Origin: JBGPIT01 sp041485125
Lineage (GTDB): Bacteria > Desulfobacterota > Binatia > UTPRO1
Reading direction: 5' to 3'
Assembly (NCBI GenBank): GCA_041485125.1
Contig: JBGPIT010000358.1
Span: 1 to 5,365 of the forward strand
Length of the DNA stretch: 5,365 nt
In this document: positions 1-5,281 of the stretch, piece after piece
Layout of the letters: each line of letters starts with the position of its first letter
Position numbering within the stretch: position 1 is the stretch's first letter
Program-made: the position numbers and the translations under genes
The notes under the pieces: generated by a model
Seen by the model: only the letters and a program-made list of their open reading frames with translations
Told to the model about the DNA's origin: nothing
Databases searched by the model: none

Positions 1-528
1 CGCGGTCGCCTCGCGCGCGCTCGCCTCCTCGCCCAACACGTAGAGCCGGACGGGCGTGTGCCCGACCAGCGCCCCCACGTTGATCGCCGTCCCGCGCCGT
101 TCGATTGCGTCGAGGAACTCGGGGAAGGTCTCGAACGGCCAGTCGCGGCCGAGCCCGGCGTCGAGCGCGTCGAGCGACATCCCCTCGACGTTCTCGAGCG
201 TGCGCAGGACGAGCTCGCGATGCGCCGGCCGCGTCGGCGCGATCCCGAAGCCGCAGTTGCCCATCACGACCGAGGTGACGCCGTGCCACGGCGAGATCGT
301 CAGCATGCGGTCCCAGAAGACCTGCGCGTCGTAGTGAGTGTGGATGTCGACGAATCCGGGCGCGACGACGAGGCCGCGCGCGTCGAGGGTACGCGTCGCC
401 GTTCCGGCGACGTCGCCGACCGCCGCGATGCGGCCGCCGCGGATCGCGACGTCGCCGCGACGCGCCGGGCCGCCGCTGCCGTCGACGAGCGTGCCGTCGC
501 GAATCAGAAGATCGAAGTGCTCGGCCAT
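1..528 (-). CDS. N-acyl-D-amino-acid deacylase-type amidohydrolase (N-terminal part, cut by window edge)
   Basis: This is a metal-dependent amidohydrolase of the D-aminoacylase group, which removes the acyl group from N-acyl-D-amino acids in the cytoplasm. I translated the first 176 residues on the minus strand; the frame is open to base 1, and family members are usually about 480-580 aa, so about one third is present. Visible signatures, in order, are an N-terminal beta-sandwich segment (FDLLIRDGTLVDGSG, residues 5-19, then RGGRIAAVGD), the metal-binding motif PGFVDIHTHYD (57-67, His63 and His65), WHGVTSVVMGNCGFG (81-95, with Cys92 at the place of the zinc-ligand cysteine of D-aminoacylases) and NVGALVGHTPVR. 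The ATG at 528-526 follows AAGGAG with a 5-nt gap, which supports this start. The gene diverges from the helicase. Substrate (D-Glu, D-Asp or neutral D-amino acids) cannot be told from this part, and a related amidohydrolase of another specificity remains possible. Confidence 0.9.
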   Translation of the reverse strand, partial: MAEHFDLLIRDGTLVDGSGGPARRGDVAIRGGRIAAVGDVAGTATRTLDARGLVVAPGFVDIHTHYDAQVFWDRMLTISPWHGVTSVVMGNCGFGIAPTRPAHRELVLRTLENVEGMSLDALDAGLGRDWPFETFPEFLDAIERRGTAINVGALVGHTPVRLYVLGEEASAREATA

Positions 529-625
529 CGTCACTCCTTCTTGGGTGGCGGCAATCGTCCCAAACGCCGTCCGCAATTACAATCCGTTTGGCGCTCGCTT
601 CGACCGGCGAGAACTGGAAGCATGG
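529..625. promoter_or_regulatory. Divergent promoter region between amidohydrolase and helicase
   Basis: This 97-bp gap must carry start signals for two genes that point away from each other. It contains a local AT-rich patch around 574-590. On the plus strand TACAAT (578-583) matches five of six bases of a sigma70-type -10 box, but no good -35 lies 16-19 bp upstream. On the minus strand TTGTAA (582-577) and GACGAT (559-554) are 17 bp apart and form a weak promoter candidate for the amidohydrolase. The two candidates overlap, so both cannot be occupied at once. These are pattern matches only. Confidence 0.35.
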
Positions 626-2737
626 ATGGCTTCCATGGAATCGCCCCTGCCAGTCGTCAGCGAGGAGACCAGCCTGCTGCGGACCGTCGCGACCGCGCTG
701 AACGCGACGCCGCCGGAGTCCGCGGTGAGCCCGTCGGAGGCGAAGGTCCTCGAGGATCTCGAGCGGCTCCGCGAGGCGCTGCGCGAGGGCGAGAAGACCG
801 AGGATCGCGCCGCCCTGCTCGAGCAGTGGAACCGGCAGTCGGCCCTTCTCGATCAGCTGCGCCTGTCACGGCAAGCGCCGCAGGTACGCCGCGACTCGCC
901 CTACTTCGGCCACCTCCGCCTGCGCGAGGCGCAGCAGGAGTTCGACATCCTCCTCGGCAAGGCGACCTGGCTGCAGGGCGACCTCCACATCGTCGACTGG
1001 CGCCACGCGCCGATCTCGCGGATCTTCTACCGCTACCGGCAGGGCGATCCCTACGAGGAGCAGATCGCGGGGCGCGAGCGCGTCGGCGAGGTGGCCGCGC
1101 GCCGCACGGTGACGATCCGCAATCAGACTCTGCAGCGCATCGAGGCGCCGGAGGGCATCTTCTACGCCGATCCCGCCTTGCCCGACGGCTGGCACCGGGC
1201 CGAGCGCGAGGCGCCGCGTCTTGCCGGCGGCGAGGGCGCGGCGCTGCGCGCGCACGCCCACGGTGAAGGCGCGCACCGGCGGCTCGGCACCGAGCCCGAA
1301 GGCCTCCCGCGACGGACCGACAAGCACCTCCCCGACATCGCGGGCCTCATCGATCCCGAGCAGTTCGCGCTGATCACGCGACCGTCCTCGGGGTTCGTCG
1401 TCATCCGCGGCACGGCCGGATCGGGAAAGACGACGGTCGCGCTGCACCGGATCGCCTACCTCGCGTACGAGGACGCGCGCATCGACTCCGACCGCACGCT
1501 CGTCGTGGTGTTCTCGCCGGCGCTGCGCGACTACGTGAGCCACGTCCTTCCGGCGCTCGGCGTCGCGCACGTGCAGGTGCGGACGTTCCACGACTGGGCC
1601 GCCGACCAGATCCGCCGGCTGTTCCCGATGCTGCCGCGCGCGGTGCGCGAGGACACGCCCGCCGACGCGCATCGCCTGAAGCTCCACCCTGCGCTACTCG
1701 TCGCGCTCGAGCGCCACGTCGCACGCGTCGCCGGCGCGCCGACGGTGACGCAAGCAATCGACGACTGGGCGAGCGTCCTCGGCGACGCACCCTTTCTCGA
1801 GGGCGTCCTCGACGAGGTCGCGGCGGGCGCGTTCAGTCGCAAGGAGATCCGCCGCATCACTGATTGGAGCCGGCGCGAGTACGAGAAAGTGGTCGCCGCC
1901 TTGGAAGGCGACCACGACGCGCAAGCGGAGGTCGACGCCGAGGACCACGCGCTGCTCTTGCGCGCGTGGCAGCTCCGCGTCGGGCCGATCCCCGGCCGCG
2001 GCAGCGAGGCGCTCCGTTATCGCCACGTCGCGATCGACGAGGTGCAGGACTTCTCGCCGGTCGAGGTGCGGGTCCTGCTCGACTGCCTCGACAAGCGCCG
2101 CTCGATCACACTCGCGGGCGACACCCAGCAGCACATCACCAAGGACGCCGGCTTCACCTCGTGGGGCACGTTCTTCACCCACCTCGGCCTGACCGGCGCC
2201 GAGGTCAGCACGCTCGAGGTGAGCTATCGCTGCTCGCGCCAGATCGCGGGCTTCGCCTACGACCTGCTCGGCGACCTACTACACGAGGACGAGCGGCCGC
2301 CGCTCACGACCCGCTCGGGCCCGCCGGTCGAGCTCTTCCGCTTCAGCGATCACGGCGCCGCCGTCGCGTTCCTCGCCGACGCGTTGAAGGAGCTGCTGAA
2401 CGACGAGCCACTGGCGTCGATCGTGCTGCTCACGCCCGCGCGCGAGCTGAGCGCGACTTATCATCGCGGCTTGCGGCACGCCGACGTGCCGCGCCTGCGC
2501 CTGGTCGAGCACCAGGACTTCACCTTCGCGCCCGGAATCGAGATCACCGAGGTCGAGCAGGTGAAGGGGCTCGAGTTCGACTACGTGATCCTGGTCGAGG
2601 CGAGCGCGCGCTACTTTCCCGACACGCCGGCCGCACGCCGCCTGCTCCACGTCGGTGCGACACGCGCCGTCCACCAGCTGTGGCTGACGAGCGTCGGCAC
2701 GCCGTCGCCGATCGTACGCGAGCGGATTTCGGCGTAG
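626..2737 (+). CDS. HelD-like superfamily 1 (UvrD/Rep-type) ATP-dependent helicase
   Basis: A complete 703-aa SF1A helicase or translocase, probably cytoplasmic. Motifs in order: Glu/Lys-rich probable coiled coil (about 35-85); SPYFG (91-95) and DWRHAP (124-129), which match the N-terminal YFGRI and DWRAP signatures of HelD proteins; Q-motif glutamine (about 246); Walker A GTAGSGKT (262-269, Lys268); Walker B IDEVQD (Asp471, Glu472); motif III AGDTQQ (Asp499, Gln501); motif IV YRCS (Arg535); motif V VKGLEFD (646-652); motif VI HVGATRA (Arg680). All key ATPase residues are present, so it should be active. HelD of Gram-positive bacteria frees stalled RNA polymerase from nucleic acid; the same role here is inference. 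Motif VI has His where Tyr is common. I chose the ATG at 626 because GGAAG lies 5 nt upstream and the open frame further upstream overlaps the divergent deacylase; ATG 635 is an alternative. The gene stands alone and converges on the OmpA-like gene. A general UvrD-like repair helicase is the main alternative. Confidence 0.93.
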   Translation: MASMESPLPVVSEETSLLRTVATALNATPPESAVSPSEAKVLEDLERLREALREGEKTEDRAALLEQWNRQSALLDQLRLSRQAPQVRRDSPYFGHLRLREAQQEFDILLGKATWLQGDLHIVDWRHAPISRIFYRYRQGDPYEEQIAGRERVGEVAARRTVTIRNQTLQRIEAPEGIFYADPALPDGWHRAEREAPRLAGGEGAALRAHAHGEGAHRRLGTEPEGLPRRTDKHLPDIAGLIDPEQFALITRPSSGFVVIRGTAGSGKTTVALHRIAYLAYEDARIDSDRTLVVVFSPALRDYVSHVLPALGVAHVQVRTFHDWAADQIRRLFPMLPRAVREDTPADAHRLKLHPALLVALERHVARVAGAPTVTQAIDDWASVLGDAPFLEGVLDEVAAGAFSRKEIRRITDWSRREYEKVVAALEGDHDAQAEVDAEDHALLLRAWQLRVGPIPGRGSEALRYRHVAIDEVQDFSPVEVRVLLDCLDKRRSITLAGDTQQHITKDAGFTSWGTFFTHLGLTGAEVSTLEVSYRCSRQIAGFAYDLLGDLLHEDERPPLTTRSGPPVELFRFSDHGAAVAFLADALKELLNDEPLASIVLLTPARELSATYHRGLRHADVPRLRLVEHQDFTFAPGIEITEVEQVKGLEFDYVILVEASARYFPDTPAARRLLHVGATRAVHQLWLTSVGTPSPIVRERISA

Positions 2738-2768
2738 CGCCGCATCCGGCGTTGCGTCGGCGCTCGAA

Positions 2769-2813
2769 CGCGCGGCGCCGTCGGCGGGATCGTCCCACCG
2801 GAGGCGCCGCGCG
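2769..2813. terminator. Long hairpin between convergent genes, probable bidirectional terminator
   Basis: A perfect 11-bp inverted repeat, CGCGCGGCGCC (2769-2779) and GGCGCCGCGCG (2803-2813), encloses a second stem, CGGCGGGA (2782-2789) with TCCCACCG (2793-2800), which has one C-A mismatch and a 3-nt loop TCG. Only two non-Watson-Crick positions (2780/2802 and 2781/2801, the latter a T-G pair) separate the stems, so the whole 45 nt can fold into one rod. It starts 31 bp after the helicase stop and ends 11 bp before the OmpA-like stop. No T-tract follows on either strand, so it is not a classic intrinsic terminator. It may work as a transcript end stabiliser or with Rho. Confidence 0.65.
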
Positions 2814-2824
2814 GCCCGACGCGA

Positions 2825-3811
2825 CTACTGGACGATGCGGAGCTCGACGCGACGGTTCTGCGCCCGTCCGTCCTCGCTGTCGTTGCTCGCGACTGGACGG
2901 CTCTCGCCGTAGCCGACCGTGGTCATGCGCCGGCGCGCCACTCCCCCCCGGCTCAAGTAATCTGCGACGGAGTTCGCCCGCCGCTCCGAGAGCCGCTGGT
3001 TGTAGGCATCGCTGCCGATCGCGTCGGTATGGCCCTCGACCGAGACGCGGATGTCGGGCTCGTCCTGCAAGGTGCGGATCGCCTCGTCCAGAATCGGACG
3101 CGCGTCGGCGCGGATGTTCGCCTTGTCGAAGTCGAAGTTGACGCCGCGCAGGACGATACGCCGGCGCGCCGGCGGTGGCGGAGGCGGCGGGGGTGGCGGC
3201 GGAGGCGGAGCCTCGGCGACCATGGGCTCCTCGAGATCGAACACCTTGGTGAACGCCAGACCGGCGAGCACCCACTGGCGGGCGACGTCGCTGCCCGGCG
3301 AGGCCACCATGTTGGCGTAGTCGTAGCGGCCGAAGAGACCGAGGCTCGTGCCGGCGCCGAGCGCGAAGTTGAGCCCACCGCCGGCGTTGAAGCCGATGCC
3401 GTCGTCGCTCATCGGGCCGCTCATGTCGCGGTAGTAACCGCCTTGTGCCGCGACGTAGGTCTCGACGATCCCGGCCATGAACGAGAGCTTCGGACCGCTG
3501 GTGATGCTGAAGGTGCTGCTCGCCTCATGGTCGTTCTTGCCCCGGCAGCACCCCTCCTCGGTCGGCAGGAACGTGAACTGCGGATTGGCGAGGAGCGAAA
3601 GCGCGACGTTGTCGGTCAGGTTGAACCGATAGCCGCCGGAAAGCCCGAACGTGCCGCCGACATCGCCGCCAATGGTGTGGCGATATTTGTTGAGCGGAAT
3701 GGCGGCACCGATGTTGGCTCCGATCTCGGGCCCGTCGGCACGCGCCGGAATACTACACAAGCACAATGCGATCGCGATCGCGACTCCACAGACACGTAGC
3801 ATCCTTCTCAT
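2825..3811 (-). CDS. OmpA-family outer-membrane protein with C-terminal peptidoglycan-binding domain
   Basis: A complete 328-aa envelope protein expected to tie the outer membrane to the cell wall. Residues 1-25 form a Sec signal peptide (basic start, core VAIAIALCLCSI, cleavage site ARA before Asp26). Residues 26 to about 195 are Gly- and aromatic-rich with alternating hydrophobic residues, as in an eight-stranded OmpA-like beta-barrel. A run of 13 prolines (202-214) is the periplasmic linker. Residues 219-328 are a typical OmpA C-terminal domain: NFDFDKANI (225-233), EGHTDAIGSDAYNQ (259-272), LSERRA (274-279), GYGESRP (300-306) and AQNRRVE (317-323). Asp263 and Arg278 have the same spacing as E. 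coli OmpA Asp271 and Arg286, which bind diaminopimelate. An adjacent pair Cys88-Cys89 in the barrel part is unusual. The ATG at 3811 is set by AAGGAGG (3826-3820) with an 8-nt gap; the reading frame continues far upstream, but without a ribosome site and opposite other genes. Transcribed divergently from the 4130 gene. Barrel family is less certain than the C-terminal domain. Confidence 0.95.
   Translation of the reverse strand: MRRMLRVCGVAIAIALCLCSIPARADGPEIGANIGAAIPLNKYRHTIGGDVGGTFGLSGGYRFNLTDNVALSLLANPQFTFLPTEEGCCRGKNDHEASSTFSITSGPKLSFMAGIVETYVAAQGGYYRDMSGPMSDDGIGFNAGGGLNFALGAGTSLGLFGRYDYANMVASPGSDVARQWVLAGLAFTKVFDLEEPMVAEAPPPPPPPPPPPPPARRRIVLRGVNFDFDKANIRADARPILDEAIRTLQDEPDIRVSVEGHTDAIGSDAYNQRLSERRANSVADYLSRGGVARRRMTTVGYGESRPVASNDSEDGRAQNRRVELRIVQ
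3170..3208 (-). repeat. Codon repeat encoding 13 consecutive prolines
   Basis: Thirteen proline codons in a row (mostly CCG, with CCA, CCT and CCC mixed in) give the linker between the barrel and the peptidoglycan-binding domain of the OmpA-like protein. The mix of codons lowers slippage compared with a pure repeat. Runs of this length are known to stall ribosomes and to depend on elongation factor P. Confidence 0.9.
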
Positions 3812-3872
3812 ACTGACATCCTCCTTGTGGGTTCGGTCGGACGTATCTGACATCCCGGGCAAACGGGCACGT

Positions 3873-3886
3873 CGTTTCCCGAAACG
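3873..3886. promoter_or_regulatory. Palindrome in the OmpA-like gene leader, operator or hairpin candidate
   Basis: CGTTTC-CC-GAAACG is a perfect 6+6 inverted repeat with a 2-nt centre. It lies just downstream of the predicted OmpA transcription start, in the region of the 5' leader about 62-75 nt before the ATG. It may bind a dimeric regulator. As an RNA hairpin the 2-nt centre is too tight for a full stem, so a DNA site is more likely. Confidence 0.35.
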
Positions 3887-3898
3887 CGGCGTGAGCGA

Positions 3899-3931
3899 AT
3901 TTCTGTTGCCTGGGCACTCGCTTGTCAAGCG
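3899..3931 (-). promoter_or_regulatory. Promoter candidate of the OmpA-like gene with a palindrome over the -35 box
   Basis: On the minus strand a full consensus -35 hexamer TTGACA (3928-3923) is followed after 18 bp by AGAAAT (3904-3899), a weak -10 box matching three of six bases. Transcription would start near 3893 and leave a leader of about 80 nt. The -35 box sits inside a perfect palindrome, CGCTTG-T-CAAGCG (3919-3931), so a repressor bound there would compete with RNA polymerase. The -35 match is striking in such GC-rich DNA; the -10 is not. Confidence 0.45.
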
Positions 3932-3987
3932 CGCGATCCAACACGCCGCGCATATCGCGCGCGACTTCGCCAGCGTCTGAACATCGT

Positions 3988-4060
3988 TGCGCGCGCGCAC
4001 ACGGTCGTCGTTGGGAGTCGCGCGCGCTCGCGTCGCGCACACCGACCGCGGGCGCGCGCG
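3988..4060. repeat. Alternating CG tracts (Z-DNA-prone low-complexity DNA)
   Basis: A 16-nt strictly alternating pyrimidine-purine run (3988-4003, TGCGCGCGCGCACACG) is followed by CGCGCGC near 4020-4027 and GCGCGCGCG at 4052-4060. The motif CGCGCACAC occurs at both about 3994 and 4033. Such tracts can adopt left-handed DNA under negative supercoiling, which is expected between divergent promoters. It could also be just compositional drift in non-coding GC-rich DNA. Confidence 0.5.
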
Positions 4061-4129
4061 TCCGTCTCCGGCAACAGGCGATTGCGTACGGCGCGACCCG
4101 CCGCTACCGTCGAGCGGAGGAGGTACCGT

Positions 4130-4645
4130 ATGCGCACACGCATTCGATTTGCGCCCGTGATCGCGATCCTCCTCACGGCGCTCGGCGCCGCCTCGGCGCA
4201 CGCGGAGACCAAGTGTGAGATGACGTTCAGGCTCGAGGGCTGGTCGGCGTTCTACAAGACCGCGCACGGCGCCGGCGAGATCACCTGTGACAACGGCCAA
4301 CGGGCGCGCGTCGTCATCAACACCAAGGGCGGCGGCATCACCTTCGGCAAGATGAAGATCGTCGACGGTCACGGCGAGCTCACGCCCGTCGACGACATCC
4401 GCGAGCTGTTCGGCGACTACGCTGCCGCCGAGGCGCACGCCGGCGCCGGCGAGTCCGCTGCGGCGCAAGTCGTTACCAAGGGCACGGTGTCGCTCACGCT
4501 CACCGGCAAGGGACGCGGCGTCAACATCGGCTTCGCGTTCGGCAAGTTCTCGATCGAGCCGGTGAAGGCGCGACGCAAGGTTCACCCCCCGGTGGAGCGC
4601 CGTATCGATGACAACGACAATCTCGGCGACAATGACAACCACTGA
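4130..4645 (+). CDS. Secreted protein of unknown function
   Basis: A complete 171-aa protein that I do not recognise. Residues 1-25 are a Sec signal peptide (MRTRIR basic start, hydrophobic core PVIAILLTALGAA, cleavage site AHA before Glu26), so it is likely periplasmic or secreted. The mature part has two cysteines (Cys29, Cys53) that could form a disulfide, an early aromatic stretch (GWSAFYKTAHG), Gly-rich blocks (TKGGGITFGK, 65-74; GKGRGVNIGFAFGKF, 126-140) and the segment LFGDYAAAEAHAGAG (93-107). The alternation of Gly, hydrophobic and basic residues suggests a mostly beta fold. The C-terminus is a basic stretch and then an Asp/Asn-rich tail (160-171). The Gly-rich blocks are loosely like those of SYLF/YSC84 proteins, but I cannot claim membership. 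The ATG at 4130 follows GGAGGAGG (4116-4123) with a 6-nt gap, which is stronger than any upstream start. Its end overlaps the DUF427 gene by 14 nt, which suggests coupled translation. Confidence 0.85.
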   Translation: MRTRIRFAPVIAILLTALGAASAHAETKCEMTFRLEGWSAFYKTAHGAGEITCDNGQRARVVINTKGGGITFGKMKIVDGHGELTPVDDIRELFGDYAAAEAHAGAGESAAAQVVTKGTVSLTLTGKGRGVNIGFAFGKFSIEPVKARRKVHPPVERRIDDNDNLGDNDNH

Positions 4646-5000
4646 CGACCATCCGATCACCATCGCAGCCAATCCGAAGCGGGTGGTCGTCACGTTCAAC
4701 GGCCGCACGATCGCCGACACCACCCGCGCGGTCGTGCTCCGCGAAGCCTCGCTGCCGCCGGTCCAGTACGTGCCGCGCGAGGACGTCGACATGACGCTGC
4801 TCGAGCGCACGTCGCACGCCTCGCACTGCCCCTTCAAAGGCGACGCGGCGTACTACAGCATCGCCGTCGACGGACGCACGGCGGAGAACGCGGTCTGGAC
4901 GTACGAGCAGCCCTACCCCGCCGTCACCGCGATCAAGGACCGCGTCGCCTTCTACCCGAGTCGCGTCGACGCGATCGAGGAACGGGAGGGTCCGCGCTGA
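4632..5000 (+). CDS. DUF427-family protein
   Basis: A complete 122-aa cytoplasmic protein with the full DUF427 pattern (Pfam PF04248): RVVVTFNGRTIADTTRAVVL (17-36), REASLPPVQYVPREDV (37-52), LLERTSHASHCPFKGDAAYYS (from 56), AENAVWTYEQPYPA (84-97) and VAFYPSRVD (105-113). The CPFKG cysteine and the Trp89-Tyr91 pair belong to the most conserved part of the family. Structures of relatives show a small beta-rich (beta-tent-like) fold; no reaction is established, so the role is unknown. The conserved domain starts at about residue 9. ATG 4632 and ATG 4608 are both in frame and neither has a strong ribosome site. I chose 4632 because it needs the shorter overlap with the preceding gene (14 nt rather than 38). 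Translation is probably coupled to the preceding gene and to the next one, whose ATG shares a base with this stop codon. Confidence 0.9.
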   Translation: MTTTDDHPITIAANPKRVVVTFNGRTIADTTRAVVLREASLPPVQYVPREDVDMTLLERTSHASHCPFKGDAAYYSIAVDGRTAENAVWTYEQPYPAVTAIKDRVAFYPSRVDAIEEREGPR

Positions 5001-5228
5001 TGGCCAAAATCCCCAGGATCGAGGACATCGCGATCGGGTACCAGGTGTTCGCGCGCGAGGGCGGCGAGGAGTTCGGCGCCGTGCGGGGCATCACGCCCGA
5101 TCGGAGCGGGGCGCTGATCTACGTCGAGAACGCCGGCGATTTCATCGTACCGCTCGAGGCGATCCGGCTCGACGAGAAGGCGGACCGCGATCGAGCACGC
5201 GCACGATCAGGAGGAGCCGGGGCTCTAG
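5000..5228 (+). CDS. Small PRC-barrel/DUF2171-like protein with a frameshift near its C-terminus
   Basis: The ATG at 5000 overlaps the DUF427 stop (TGATG) and follows GGGAGGG (4984-4990) with a 9-nt gap. The first 63 residues (MAKIPRIEDIAIGYQVFARE, then GGEEFGAVRGITPD and YVENAGDFIVPLEAI) look like a small beta-barrel domain of the PRC-barrel or DUF2171 kind; this is a tentative match from pattern only. From 5187 on the typical G/C third-base codon pattern moves to a different frame, where AIEHAHDQEEPGL is followed by TAG at 5226-5228. In the original frame the codons become untypical (CGA, GCA, TCA, GGA) and no stop occurs to the window end. The sequence is therefore best read as a gene of about 76 codons with an indel at about 5183-5190, for example a lost CG in a CGCG run. 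It may be a sequencing error or a true mutation. Confidence 0.6.
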
Positions 5229-5247
5229 CACCCGGCGGCGCGGGCGG

Positions 5248-5276
5248 TTGGCGTCCGCGGCTCGACCCGCTAAAAC
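5248..5276 (+). promoter_or_regulatory. Promoter candidate for the lipoprotein gene
   Basis: TTGGCG (5248-5253) and TAAAAC (5271-5276) are separated by exactly 17 bp, each matching four of six sigma70-type bases. The expected transcription start, about 7 nt after the -10 box, falls on the ATG of the lipoprotein gene (5282). There is no Shine-Dalgarno site before that ATG, so a leaderless message would fit. This is a short pattern match and may be chance. Confidence 0.3.
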
Positions 5277-5281
5277 GGCGC

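Larger units (their letters stand above)
3812..4129. other. Divergent intergenic region, 318 bp, regulatory
   Basis: I see no credible gene here; the open frames that cross it lack ribosome sites and have atypical composition. It is the shared upstream region of the OmpA-like gene (minus) and the secreted-protein gene (plus). It holds the OmpA promoter candidate, two palindromes (3873-3886 and 3919-3931), a 9-nt direct repeat CTGACATCC at 3813-3821 and 3847-3855 whose first copy overlaps the OmpA Shine-Dalgarno site, and alternating CG tracts at 3988-4060. For the plus-strand gene the only promoter-like pair is weak: TTGCGT (4082-4087) and TACCGT (4105-4110), 17 bp apart. Confidence 0.6.

Noticed and set aside
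338..625. Upstream extension of the helicase frame to ATG 338
   Set aside because: The extra 96 codons lie mostly opposite the deacylase N-terminus, have no ribosome site and no helicase-like sequence; ATG 626 has GGAAG at a fitting distance.
58..1266. 402-codon plus-strand open frame over the deacylase and the helicase start
   Set aside because: It is antisense to the deacylase and in a wrong frame of the helicase; the translation is Arg/Ala-rich low complexity without any motif, as expected for shadow frames in GC-rich DNA.
866..1687. 273-codon minus-strand open frame within the helicase
   Set aside because: It mirrors the helicase codons (Arg/Asp/Val-rich), has no known motif and lies fully inside a gene with intact motifs.
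1864..3141. 425-codon plus-strand open frame across the helicase end and the OmpA C-terminus
   Set aside because: It is out of frame with the helicase and antisense to OmpA, and its composition is almost only Arg, Ala, Pro and Gly.
3817..3819. Out-of-frame ATG (minus strand) right after the OmpA Shine-Dalgarno site
   Set aside because: It would give only Met-Ser-Val before a stop (TGA) and sits too close to AAGGAGG to be a normal start.
3812..4837. N-terminal extension of the OmpA-like frame to 4837
   Set aside because: It would be antisense to two well-supported genes and bury a perfect signal peptide and ribosome site at 3811.
5183..5192. Programmed ribosomal frameshift in the PRC-like gene
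   Set aside because: There is no slippery heptamer and no clear stimulating structure; a simple indel explains the frame change better.
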